Assembly: GCA_024734555.1 (NCBI GenBank)
Contig: JANPWX010000126.1
Span: 1,585,067 to 1,649,066 of the forward strand
Reading direction: 5' to 3'
DNA from: Trochalopteron elliotii
Lineage: Eukaryota; Chordata; Aves; Passeriformes; Leiothrichidae
DNA: 64,000 nucleotides
Position numbers and translations under genes: made by a program. Positions 14,359-26,600 of this stretch are shown piece after piece; within the stretch, counting starts at the first letter, position 1, and every line of letters begins with the position of its first letter. The notes beneath the pieces were generated by a model. That model was not told where the DNA came from and did no database searches. It worked only from the letters and a program-made list of their open reading frames with translations.

Positions 14359-14674
14359 AGAATCACTAAGTGGCTGAGGTTGGGAGGGACCTCTGGAGAT
14401 CATCTGGTCCAGCCCCTGTTCAGGAAAGGGCACTTGCTGGTGGCTTTTGGATGTCTCCAGGGGCAGGCACTCTGCAGCTCCCCAGGGCAATCTCTGCCAG
14501 TGCTCAGTCAACCTCACAGTCTGGTGTTGAGACAGAACCTCCTGTGTTTGAGTTTGTGGCCAAAGCCTCTTGTCCTTACCCTGGACCCCACTGACTCCAT
14601 CCCCCCTGCACCATTCCGTCAGGTGTGGTTTTTACACGGGTAGGATCCCGCACGATCTTTCTCTTTCCAGGCTG
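14359..14674 (-). mobile_element. CR1-type LINE fragment, 5'-truncated, non-autonomous
   Basis: The + strand shows the familiar reverse-complement signature of a CR1 3' end in the right order: AGAATCAC, then GGCTGAGGTTGGGAGGGACC, then CTCTGGAGATCATCTGGTCC, then a 'tgtctccag' block, a 'ccagtgctcag...cctcacagt' block, a 'tgtttgagtttgtggcc...cctcttgtcctt' block, and finally 'ttctctttccaggctg' at about 14659-14674. The element's sense strand is therefore minus and its 3' end is near 14359. Only the distal 3' part is present, with no reverse transcriptase reading frame, as expected from the 5' truncation typical of CR1 insertions. The terminal octamer repeats are eroded, which suggests an old copy. 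CR1 is the dominant LINE of birds and other sauropsids, so this element also supports the taxonomic call. Confidence 0.85.
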
Positions 14675-17600
14675 CTGTATCTCCTGATAAATACATTTAA
14701 ACAATCACTAAGCAGGCCAGGATGCTGAAAAATTAGATAGCCCACAGAAAAATAAGTAAATTAAATGCTAAGCTCAAGTCATGCTGGTAAAACCAGTCAT
14801 CTGGTTTAGTAGGGTGAAAGTTGATTTCATGTCATGAAGAGGAACCAGAATACTGATCTTGATAGTATTTTGTTTGTTTCCAGAATTTCTCTGTTCAAGT
14901 GACCAGCTCAAAAAAGAAAGGCTGTAAGGCATATCCATATCCATTTTAGCTTCTAGGAGATGCTGTAGTTCAATGCTGCCTGTTGTCTTTTCAAGTAAGC
15001 TACTAATGACTTCCACTTGAATGTTGTTTGTTAAGGAAAATCTCATGGAAATAAATTGGGTTTGATTTATATAACAGTAGGTAAATGGCCTTTTCTGCTG
15101 TAGTGGGTATACAGTCTGTGCTAAATGGTAAATCTCCATTGCTAAATATATAAAAGGAGTTGCCTTTTTTCCTTTTGCCTGCTTCTTCCAAAGTTCTACT
15201 CAGTCCTCTTCCCTAAACAGACATTTTGTGTGAGCCTCATGAAGTGTGAGTCAGAGCAGTGATGTGCAGAGCTCTGTAGTGAAGGCTGAGCATCTTTGTG
15301 TATCATTATTTTTCAATACATGGTCTGTGTGTTGGCTGCAAATTCTCTATGGTTGTGACCTCCTGTTCCAAGTGACCTGTTTCAGCATTTTTTATGCTGA
15401 GGATTTTATTGAAGAAGCAGCTTTGGTTAATGGCAATGTCTCCTTCAGTAGCTCTGACTGTGGGAGTTGAAGACAGGAGGCAGTTGTATCAGAAGGACCA
15501 CAGTTAAATTCCTAGGATCTACATTTATCTAATAAAAGATGGTTGGAGTGTAGGAGAGCCTTGGAGACAGGTTTTAAGAGCTTTTATGAGTAACAGAACT
15601 AAATTGATTGTACTATGCCTAGAAAAACTTCCCTGTTTTCATTAGGAAAGTGATACATTTATTTTAAGCTCTTGCAAACTTCCAGAATTGATTATTGCCA
15701 GTTGCAGAAGGCAGTGCTGGAGGGGCAGCTTTGCAGAGGGAGTTGTTGGGCAATAGTTGGAGGACAAACATTTGGTTGTTCAGCAGTGCAGTTGAGTACA
15801 TGCCAGCTTTTAACTGGGGTATCTGGAGCCTGCTGGTGTTTCCAGAGGCATTTGGAATGACAGCACACCAGTGAGCCAAGTACAGGAGGATCATTGCTTA
15901 GGAAATACTCCCTGTTAAATTTACAGATTTTAAGGGAACAAAAGGAGTATTTTTTTGTCATCCTTTAAATGTGAGAGGGGCTAATCAAGTGGAGGAAGGT
16001 TAAGATTTTTCCCTGATTTTTCCTGGAATTGATGTGAGATTTCCATTCCCGTAGGTTTGGAGAATTCCAATTCCACATTTCTTACCTGCCATGATGTGTT
16101 GTGGTGGTGATGCAGCAGTGAGGCACCTAAACTGCACCATGGCTTTAGGAATGTGGTTATTGGCATTGTTACTGCCCAGATTAATGGCTTTGTTTTTCTT
16201 TTCTTGTGCTTGGAAGGTCTGCAGAGAACAGTTAGAACCTCCTGTGCCGTAAGGCTCCCTAGGTTTATTTATTTTTCTGCAGAAAAAAAAAAATCTAAAA
16301 AAGGATCCTAGACTGTTTGCTTTGTCCTCCCTCTCTCCTCCTTCTATCTGGTATGCCTTGTTTTTATTAAACAGAAAAAATTAGTCAAAGAGCCCACACA
16401 GTCCTAAGGGTAAAGCTTGTCTTGCTGCTGAGAGTTGGGACAAGCTTTGGGGGCCCATCATCAGGCTGAGGAAGGGTTCCATAGTGGCTTATGTCCTGGG
16501 GAACCCTACTCCAGTGTGTTTTTTACAGAAAAGTCTGTTAGCTTGGCCGTGGGGAGCTAATGTGACATTCTGTGTGTTGTTGACTACCTCTGTGAGAATA
16601 TCAATAAACAGTTACTCTCTGAAGTTGGGGATAAGTCAACCAAAAACTGTTCTTTCCAGTGGATGATGTGATTTTCAAGACTTCTGTGTTCAAAATCTGA
16701 AGTGATAAAGTACTAAGTCTAGATATTAAATAACAATGCAAAGAGAAAAGGCACATTGGGACACCCCATCATGTCTTGCCCCATTCAGGGATCTAGACCC
16801 TGGAGAGTTGCCCCTGTTCACTCTCCTTTGTGTTGCTGCTAAAGGCTCAGGGTATTTGCCTCTGCTGGAATCACTCCAATTGGGCATGTTCCTCACAGAG
16901 CAGAGGGGGAAAGGAGCTGTAGGAGGTTTTTGTTCTTTCTTTATAATGACTAATTTCATTCCTCTCCCCTGTGAGCAGACAAGTGGACAGTCCTTGGGCA
17001 GGTTAAATGTCTCTGAACGTTCTGACAGAGTAAATAATGTGTGCCTTATGTGGACTGAGATGAGAGCAGGCACTGTGCCAGAAGCACCTGTGGCTCCAGG
17101 GCTGAAAATTGGACCTTTTGCTGTGTCTGTGTTCCAGCAGCAGTGAGGAGTCCAGATGCTGATCCCTGTGTATTCAGTAGGTGGTAGGAGACATGGCAAG
17201 TCAACCCTGCCCACAAAGTACAGCCAGTAGGAGTTTGTGCATGTACATGGCATGTCTGACCTGTTTCTGCTGGACAGGAAAAAAAATAAACAGGAGGAAT
17301 TTGTAGATAAATGTGTTGATGTTCCCATTTAAAGCAGCTTGTTGGAGACAATGTCAGGTTGCTGTCCTGACTACTTCTGGTTGCATTTCCAGTTTGAAAG
17401 TTCTCATTGGAATACCATGGTATCTCCATCCTTTGCATTTTTCTGGTTTATTTGGTAGTATGTGTATGTCAGAGTGGCCATGGATATGGTTGGTTGTACA
17501 GTCAGGTGTAGCCTGGAGTCTGTGGTTACCTGAGAGGTCAAGCAGGCAGAATTGTGCTGTAGAAACTGCAGATGCTCAGGGTCACCCTGCCAGCACAGCC

Positions 17601-20600
17601 TGACACCCTGACAGTTCTGCTTTGGTTGTCTGGGGGCTCTCACAGGCAACTTCCTCTGTTCCCAGGCTGATGGGAGGCACCTTCTCCCCAGAGCACTGCC
17701 CTCAGTGTTCTTCCTCTGATGGCTGTTGGGAGAAAATGTGACAGCCTGTAGCTTACTGAGAGGATTGGCCTGTAGAGAAGGTCTGGACAAGAGGTCACTC
17801 ATCCTGAACATCTTGCCCCCTCTGTGCCCTTTGTCACTAAAAACCCACTGGCAGCCCTTATCTGCTGGTGCTGCATCATTTGATTAATGCAAGACGTCTT
17901 CCAGGGACTCTCTCACGAGTGTGTGATGTTCACACAAAATCTAAGGAAGAGGAGTTGAGGAAGGAGTTGAGACCTTAAAGTCTGAGGAAGCTGGAGTTAC
18001 TTGAATAGAAACTCTATGAATCTTCTGGGTTGCATTGAACTTACTGATTAGTGCATCTCAAGCTTGCATTGCTCTTCGTAATGTACCTAGTGTTCCAAAA
18101 AGTGAAGATAAAAAAACTTTGTGCAAATTCAAGCAGCATTTGGTGTCTGAACAGCTCACTGTCAAATTTGCACCATGTCCTATCAATTTTCCTGCTCAGT
18201 GGTGCCATGAGAATGGCCACACTGAGAAGGGAGTCATTACTCACCTGAAAATCTCTTCTGAAAGTTGATTTGTAACTAGAAAAGTTGCTCTTGGAGAGGG
18301 GGAGGGAAGGGGAGAGAAATACCAAATGCTGTCAGCTGGTTGCAAACAGGAGGCTTTATTTACTTTAGATAAGCCCCTTTTCTGTCTATTGCATAATTTC
18401 TGTCATAATCTTGTTTGCCTATTTAAAAAAAACCCAAAACAGGAAAAGTAAACACAAAATTAAAATCAAAATGAAGTGGCTTTAGTGAGTAGCTTTCTCC
18501 CAGGGATGATATTCTAGATTACTTCAAAGATGTGTCCTCAATATTGAGTTTTGGGTCTGTATAGTAAACTTTATTGATTGTTTGAAATGGATTGGTTGGG
18601 TGCTGTTCTCTGGGTAAAGCACGTCAGCTTTATACAAATTCTAATGCTCTTGGCTAGGACTGAATGGAAGTTACTCGAGTGAGAATTTCCCAATGACACT
18701 AGAGGCTGAAAATTGGCATTGTGCAATCTGCTCGGTTACAATGAAGCAGCTTTACTGGAATACAACAAAAAGACTGTGTTCTTAGTTTAAAAAAAATAGG
18801 CAGATTTGATTGTTTTACGTAGGTGATTCAGAAGCTCAAACTTCCTTTTTTACAGAAAGCTGTTAAAGTATCCTTTTGAAATCACTGCAGTGAGTAATTC
18901 TTACACTGCATTCACAGTTACCCAATGAGTATGCACCAACTAAACCCACATATTTAAAATTCTTGCATCATTGCTATTTCTGCAGTAATGAGAACCTGGA
19001 CTTGCTGGATTGGGCAGACTTCATCTGTGCTAAAGATAAATGGCAACCAGAGAAGAAGCTGGGAAGAAATTTTGATAAGACACAGGAAGAAATATTAAGA
19101 GATTACTAGAAAAGGATCTTGCCTGTTCTGTAATCAAAGCCATGTAGGAGTTAGTAAGATACCCAGGACAGTGCAGCAGTTGGGATGGAGCGTTTTGATT
19201 CAAGACATTGGAAAGAAATGGGAATTCTTCAGGGAAGATAAATCCAGTGAGTATATACTGCTATTTCTCCTACTCACCTGAGGGTGAAGAGAGAGACTCC
19301 AATATCCAGTACTGGTACTTGGCCCACAAAACTGGTAGGGTTGGCAGACTTACAGGGCCCAGGTCTGGGCCCCTGATTATTGACTCTGACTATTGTTTTA
19401 CCAAGCTCTTACCAGCTGTCAGTGTGCATTCTGGTTTTAATCTTTAGATTTGAGCATCAGTTGGCATATGGAATCCTCTGATTTACTCAGGTCAGGATGC
19501 TCTGGTTGTGTCTTTATAGATTATGTGCCTGTAAATTTTTTGTAATCTAAAGAAGCCATAAATAATTCATTTTATTTTGAAATACCCATGTGATTTGCAA
19601 GTGTTTGGGAGCAGTAGTAAAATATGTCGTAAGTGAGTAAATTATCTACTGCTTTTGGAGTTTTTAATTTTTTTTTAGTGTAGTTAAGAACTGTGTCTAG
19701 TTTTAGCTTCAGTGATTTGCTGTCAGGTCCTTTGCTTTTTTTTTTGATTATATTAATTTTTTAATGTATTTCCTGATTTGATTTTTGTCTTGGCTGATGG
19801 TGATGGATCCCAGTGTTCTCCTGCATCCAGCTCTAATTACTGAGGAAGCACAAATGGTAGCAGGATTCCCTGTCAACAGGCTTTCTTCTAGCAAGAAGAA
19901 TTTGGTTCTCTGGAGCAAATATCTCTTTTGCTAGATGATAAATAGTTTTGCAAGAGCTCATCTGCTACTTCATGACAAACCATTTGCTACTGCTGAAATC
20001 TGAAAAACATCTGAAAACTAACCTGTGTTCACATGACCCTCACACAGTGTTTTCGTTAATTAAATGCCAGTATGAAGTTAAGTCCTGGAACTGGTGATCC
20101 GTGAGAAATGGTGTGTTCAGAGGAATGTTACTTTGTTAGCCTGATGGTTTGGTATTTGCCTCACTGAGAGGCTGGCTTCCTTGTTGTTCTTCTGTGCAGC
20201 TCAAGTCACTCTGCTTTGGGCTGGCAGAAAAGAAGTCCTGCAGTTAATAAGCTCTGAAGGATTGTCTGAAAACTGCTTTTCTCTCAATTGGACTGCAGGA
20301 GAAATTCTTCTGACAGTTCTGTTAGGGATGGGGAAGTTCAGAGGGTAAAGCATGTGTTTCCAGACACGTGGTGGGTGTCACTGAGGCTGGAGCCCTGAAT
20401 CCTGTTTGTGGGAGCAGAAGGGGCATCACCCTTGGGCTGGTACGGGAGCAACGAGGCTGCCCCTGTGTTGTGAGCTCTGCAGCTGAGCTGCACATCTCCA
20501 CTTCTCCATGTGGTACAAGTTTCCTTAGCCGGGAGACCTGCAGAAATGCTTGACTTCCTCTCTGCTTCTGAGACTTCTCTAAATGAATAGGACCCACTTC

Positions 20601-23600
20601 TGTTAAATTCTTTAACTTTTAAACGTGTTTTTATTCCCCCTTGCCTCTTGTCTTCCTTCCCCAGAGGTAGCCCAAGTGTTTTAGAAACAACACAGTCAAC
20701 TGGAGCTCATTGAATAATTCAACTGTTGCCTGAAGTGATAGGAAAAGAGGACGACCCATTTAATAAATCAACCAGAGCTAAAAGCTCTGTGGTTTGTAAA
20801 AATGTTCATCTGCCCTCCCTTTGAACTATCCGAATTTCTCTTTTGAAGCATGAGGTTTTTTCCCCTCTCAGTTGGATGTTCCCTGCTCTGGAAGGGAGCC
20901 TGATCTATCTGCAGGTTATCCTTGCAGGTTGATTGTGTTCAGCAGCTCTTTCTCAGAGAATACTGGGGGTGTTGCTTCAGTGGCATGAGACACTCTGAAC
21001 TATTCTGTCCATCCACACAGTGTTCCAGGATAGCTTCCCTATTACTCCTGCTGAGGGCTTCTGAAATATTCTGTCAAAGTCACTGCTGCAGCAGAAGCTC
21101 CCCAAGAACTACCAGTGTCACCTCTGAGGTTCCTTGACCATTTTTAACCCAAGAAATGAAGGCATTTTGGGAGCCACTGAAGTATGTTTTCTGAAGCAAT
21201 GGAAAGTGACCTAGCCTTTTCATATATGCTTTTGTTTCTCTTTAAATAAGAATTCTCAAAGTGAACTTTATTTATTAATTGTGCATTTTGCCTGTTACCT
21301 AAAATGGGTATAAATGCAAGATACTGTCTTTAAGGGACACCACTTAGAAATGTGAATGTCTAGGGAAGTTCAGAAACTTTTTGCTAAAGACATTCTTCTG
21401 TCTGTAGTCTGTCAGACTTCCTCTAATCCCTTTGGACAGGCGCTTGCCAGTTCATCAGCGTGTTACTGTATAAATTGCTTTTTCATTGTTGCTGTAATTG
21501 TAAAATAATCCCTGTATTATACCCACCCAGTGATCACTGCATTATCTTTTTGCTGAGCTGCAACATTTCTTGGTGCCTGGTGGTGTCCTGCCTTTTGAAA
21601 TGAGAGGTGTTTATTAAATTGGCTCTTCAGTTGTGGTTCAGTTGAAGAACTGGCAGAGTGATCAGTAGGAGACACTTACTACATGCCTTGAAACATCATC
21701 GACTCCCTTGTAGTTCATTGCTTTTTTTTGTTTTGTTTTAATGGTCCTTCCTTCAATTTCTGCATCTGGGCTCATGGAAACCGTGTCAGGTTACTGAGCT
21801 TTGTGTTCCAGGGGCTGCTGGAGATGAATGTGTGAACACTGCTGTGCATAAATGACTGTAGGTTTGAAATCAGGGTCTGGGGAGAAATGATCCATTTGCT
21901 TGTGTTGCCTGTTTTGACCAGAGAGCTGAATTAGCAGCTAAAATGTGTGCTGTGGTGTGTTAAACAGCATTGAATGGGAGGCTACAGAGATAATCCTGGG
22001 GAGAGGTTGGTACTGAGCCCGGACAGGCTTTGCTGTTCTCTTCTCAGTGCTGAGGTGGTGGCTTTTTCAGTGAAATTTTGTACCCTTTGTAGCATCCCAA
22101 ACCTTTCCCTTAATCAAGAGGTAGACTGCAAGGTAACACTGTGCTTGATCATTTTGAAGAGCTTTCGGCTGTTTTTGTTTTCTGCTGTGTTTCTTATTTT
22201 GTAAAAGGTTGGATTGCTGTCTCTGTAGCTGTAGGGCATTGCAACAAGAGGCTTCTTCCCCAGCCCTTCTCACAAGTGTATTAAAAAGTAAATTTTAAAA
22301 AATCCCACTGGGTGTTTTAGTTATTTTCTCATGAAACACAATCAAATTCAGATTACTTACTCCAGACACAAGCTAGGGAGACGGAATAGTCTGGATTTTC
22401 TTGACCTCTTGTCTTCTGTCCAAGCTATGATCTGTGTGCATGTGTGCTATCGGCAGCCTGGGCTTCAGAAATTCCCCCAGGTCCAGGAGGGAAGTTGACC
22501 TAAGTTTGAAGAGTTAAAAAACCACAAATAAATTGAGGCATCTCACATCTCTTAATATATTTTTGCATCTCAGCCTTGAGAGATCTCTTAGGATTGTGTT
22601 TCTGAAGCCCTTCTGTAGAACCACTGGAGTTACAAGTAATTCAAGCAAGTACTGAGCTTCCCTAAGAGGTGCAGGTACCTTCTCAGTGGCAGGTGGTGGC
22701 ACAGTCCCTTGTCACACAGAGCCATTGTTGCAGAAGTCATGCTGACAAAGTTGGCAACATCTGGCTGTGTGATGGGGAAGGATTGGGGAAAGGATGAATT
22801 GTTGTGTAACAGAAAGCTAGAGTTCATATATCCATGCTGGACAGGCTCCTCTTGGCTTCAACCACCCACCCTCACCTTTCCCTACAAATTAACATCTCCC
22901 CCTCACCCCAGACAAAATACTGGGACTTTGTTCAAGCAGGAAGTGCTAAATAAGGCAGAGTCAAACTGATGTAGCAGGAATGCAAAATACTGACTGGGCT
23001 TTCAGGTAGTAGTTCTGACATAGGGCTTCTCCTGTGAAGGAAGCTTGCACTGGCCATGTGGAACAGTAGGAGCAGAGGGCCAGTGACTAGTCTTGAAGTG
23101 CTCAGTCTCTCATACCTACCACCACGAGTGGTTTTGTAGCCCATTTCTTCTTCAGGAAGTTATTTTGTAATAAATATGGCTAATTTGGAGACGTTTGAGT
23201 CAGATATTTTTTATTTTGGTATGGTTTGAAGCTCCATTTAAAGCTAAGCCTGCCAGTTTTCACAGATCAGTTTTTAATTTTATTTTCCCCACTTGCCATA
23301 CCAACAGCAAGATATGTTATCAAACGTATGACCAGGCCAAGTCAATAAATTCTAAATGCATCCTAAATTATTTTCTGTCTGCCTTGCACATTTTTATGAG
23401 GTTGTTGAAAGGCTCACTTGATGCGTGTTCAGATGAGCAGGGGAAATTAAATTGTTTTCCCCTTTCTTTCCTTTTCCCTCCCCATGACAGAGTGATGTGC
23501 TTTGGCTTGAAATTACAGAACGTCTTCTAAAGATCTCTAAAGTAGACAACAGAATTGGTCTCAATGGTCTTTTTTCAAAAGGATATCTGGAAATGCTTTT

Positions 23601-26600
23601 TTTTTTTTTTCCTATTGAGAAACTGAAAAGCTAATGGGTTTTGTTTCCCCCATGAAATATTACTCTACTACTGAAAGTCTGTCCTTGCCTAATGGAAAAT
23701 ACTTTATGTTAAAATAGGACAAAACATCCAAGGTGTATGATTTTCCTGCTGTATTGTGATGCAGCCACGTTATTTTTGTATTGCCATACTGAGGAATCAA
23801 GCACATCAGGAGGTGATGATGTGTTCTAGTGAGGGGTTTGCTGTTGGCTGCAGCACAAGCCTTGTGTCCTCTCACTGCTGGATGCAGCCACGCATCTGCT
23901 TGGGCTGCTCCTCTGGAAACTGGTTCAAAAACACTTTGCTCCATCTTTCATCACCTCCACAGATCATTGCTTCACTATTCACACTTTCCTGTGCATAGGA
24001 GATGAAATCTGTTTCCATAAGGTCAATTTGGTTGTTATTATAAGCAAAATAATAGGTTGTGTTCTTTTGAGATGCGCATCTGCCTACGCTGGTGGGAGGA
24101 ATACCAGGCATCAGGAGAACTTGAGGGCTTTTGAAAATGTTACTCAATAAAATAGGAAAAAAACTTACAAGTAATTAAGTCAGTAAAACTAGGGCTACCC
24201 AGTGATTTATTCATCTATGTGAAATCAACTTTAAAACAAAGAAGTTTTATGGGTATCATTCAACCACTACATAATTACTTACTTTTAAAGCACCTCTTTT
24301 GACCAAGAAAATGGCTCTTTGCTGTAGACAGCTGGTGCTGGTCTGTTAGTCTGTCAGAATGACTGCTGCTGTTGTGCTTGGCTGTTACACAACCCAGGGA
24401 AATATTTGGGCAGGTTTCTGTAGGTAACCCCTGACATCCTTCAAGCGCAGAAAGGTTTTGTTTCAAAGCTCAGGATACATCGTCGTTCTAAGGTAGTGCA
24501 GCCACTTGGATGGCTCAGCTGGAGAGCAGTTGCTGTGTGTTTGTAGGAGAAGGATGTGGCATTTTTAAGGGAGAAGGATGATGCTGCTGGAAGGCCAGCA
24601 GCTCTTTGGCTGCCTGCCCTGGAGCTGGCCAGCAGATCTGTGGCACCAGCCAGCCTCACCAGCACAGCAGATGGACACACCAGTGCTGGGGTGAGCTGTG
24701 CAGTAACGAGGAGTGATGACCTATAGTGAACCTCATCTGTTGATTAATTAGCATAGAAATCAGCAGCAAGGGTGCAAAGAAGAAAAAAGTCTTCCCCAGA
24801 AGGACCTCTGTGAAGTGAGTGAGCTGGTGAGCCACAGAAAGGACTGAAGAGGCTTTGTAAGAGAAGCATGTAAGTGTGTGTGTACGACAGTCAAAACTGG
24901 TTGTAAGACTAGAAAATCTACAGAACGGTGCTCTGTTTTCCAGCTCACATTCACGTGACTGGAACACTCCTTCAGGATTTTTACTTGTTGCAACAGTCAC
25001 ACTTTTCTTACTGTCCATGTAAAGAAATAGCAGGGTTTGAGATTTGACCTATGAGTGTACGTAGAGCTGGCTTCAGTTTGGAGACTGAAGAACTTTATTT
25101 ACTTTTCTGAGAAAAAGGTTTTTAAAAAGCACATGGATGATCTGCAAGAGCAGAAAATACTTGAAAGGTTCATATTAATGTTAAGATTGAACTGAGGAAC
25201 TTCAAACCATTGGAAAAGGCTTTTCTCACCATGCAGGAATAAAAAATAGGTTTCTGAAATACTTATTCTACCTTTGTAGATATGGAGTTTTCATTTTCTT
25301 GCCAACTAAAAAATAAGAACTTCTCTAAGCTGTGTTGTTGTCTCCTTTGTAGTTTGCTTTTTGCCTTGCTTTGTTATTAACCTGTGTGAAAGAGTCCAAG
25401 AGATGATTGTGTTGATACTTCCCAGGAGGAAAGAAGCTGCTGTTAATACAGCAACTTCAGCAAAAATTTAGATTAGGCTTCATGGAATTGAAGCTGAGGC
25501 TCTACAAATAACCAGAACACTTACAGCTTGTAAAGCTTCTTGTAAAGAAGATAAACGTGTGTCTCTGCCTCTGTTGATGGATGCCATTGGGGCAGTTCCT
25601 GTGCATCACTGTTTCTCAGGCTGTTATGCCACTGCAGGAGTCAAGAATCTCCCTTTGTTGTCCTGTTCCCTATATACATCTCTTAAAATGAGCAATCCCT
25701 AGGACACGGTGGCAAGTATGCTAAGAATAGCAGTGATGGGCAGCAAGTTGCAGGGCTAGTAAGTGAGATAGTTTATTTTGGCCCAATGCCTTTGATTGAA
25801 AGGGGCTAGTAATAAAAACTCTGAGGCCGAGCTCCTCTGAATTGTACTTGACAGGTGGAGAAGGTTGTTGGGAAAGGCCAGGAAGAAATGGCTCCTGCTT
25901 GTGGTTGAAGAACTGGCTTTTCACAGTTACTAAATGGGAGCCTGAGTGCTTTGGGCACATACTGAAGGAGATGGATGTTGGACATCAGATGCTAATTTGG
26001 GGCAGGCAGTGATGAACCAGAGAGAGAAAATGCTGTAGAAAACACTGAAGTAGATTAGAACCTCTGCAGAGATAGTAGCTGACGTTGAAAATTTACTAGA
26101 ATCTTGAGTACTTAAGGAAAGCTTAGCAAACACACATGAATTTCAGCTGAATTGTTGCAAAAAAGTGTGAGGGAAGAGGACAAGGTCCAGCCTACAGGGC
26201 CCTGGCCGGGCACATCGTGCCAGTGAACTTCAGAGGGCTGTCAGGTTTTTTACATTGGCAGTTTCACTGTTGGATGGTGAAATATTCTCATTGCCATGAG
26301 AGGGAATTACAGTCGGTGTTCATGGGAGTTCTGCAGTTTAACGTCCAGTGGAGTTAATCCTTCATGTTTGAGTTCAACAACATTTTGACTTTTAGCAGGA
26401 GCCTAAAGTGATATGCAACATCTGTGCAGAGCATTGCTGAAATTCCTGATAAATGAGTTCCAGAGGCAGCCTTCCATTTGTGGGACATTTCACAAAATCT
26501 GCCACACAGAAAGAATAAACTTTTTCAGCTGAGCTCTTCAGTGGCCTGAAAAGTTAAAGAACCAGAGTCTTCTCTTTGGATGATGGAAGAGAAGGAGCCT

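Noticed and set aside
16726..17811. Stacked long open frames, including 200 and 135 codons on the minus strand and 136 on the plus strand.
   Set aside because: Frames overlap on both strands, have no recognisable domains, and lie in moderately GC-richer sequence. No splice or promoter structure supports them.
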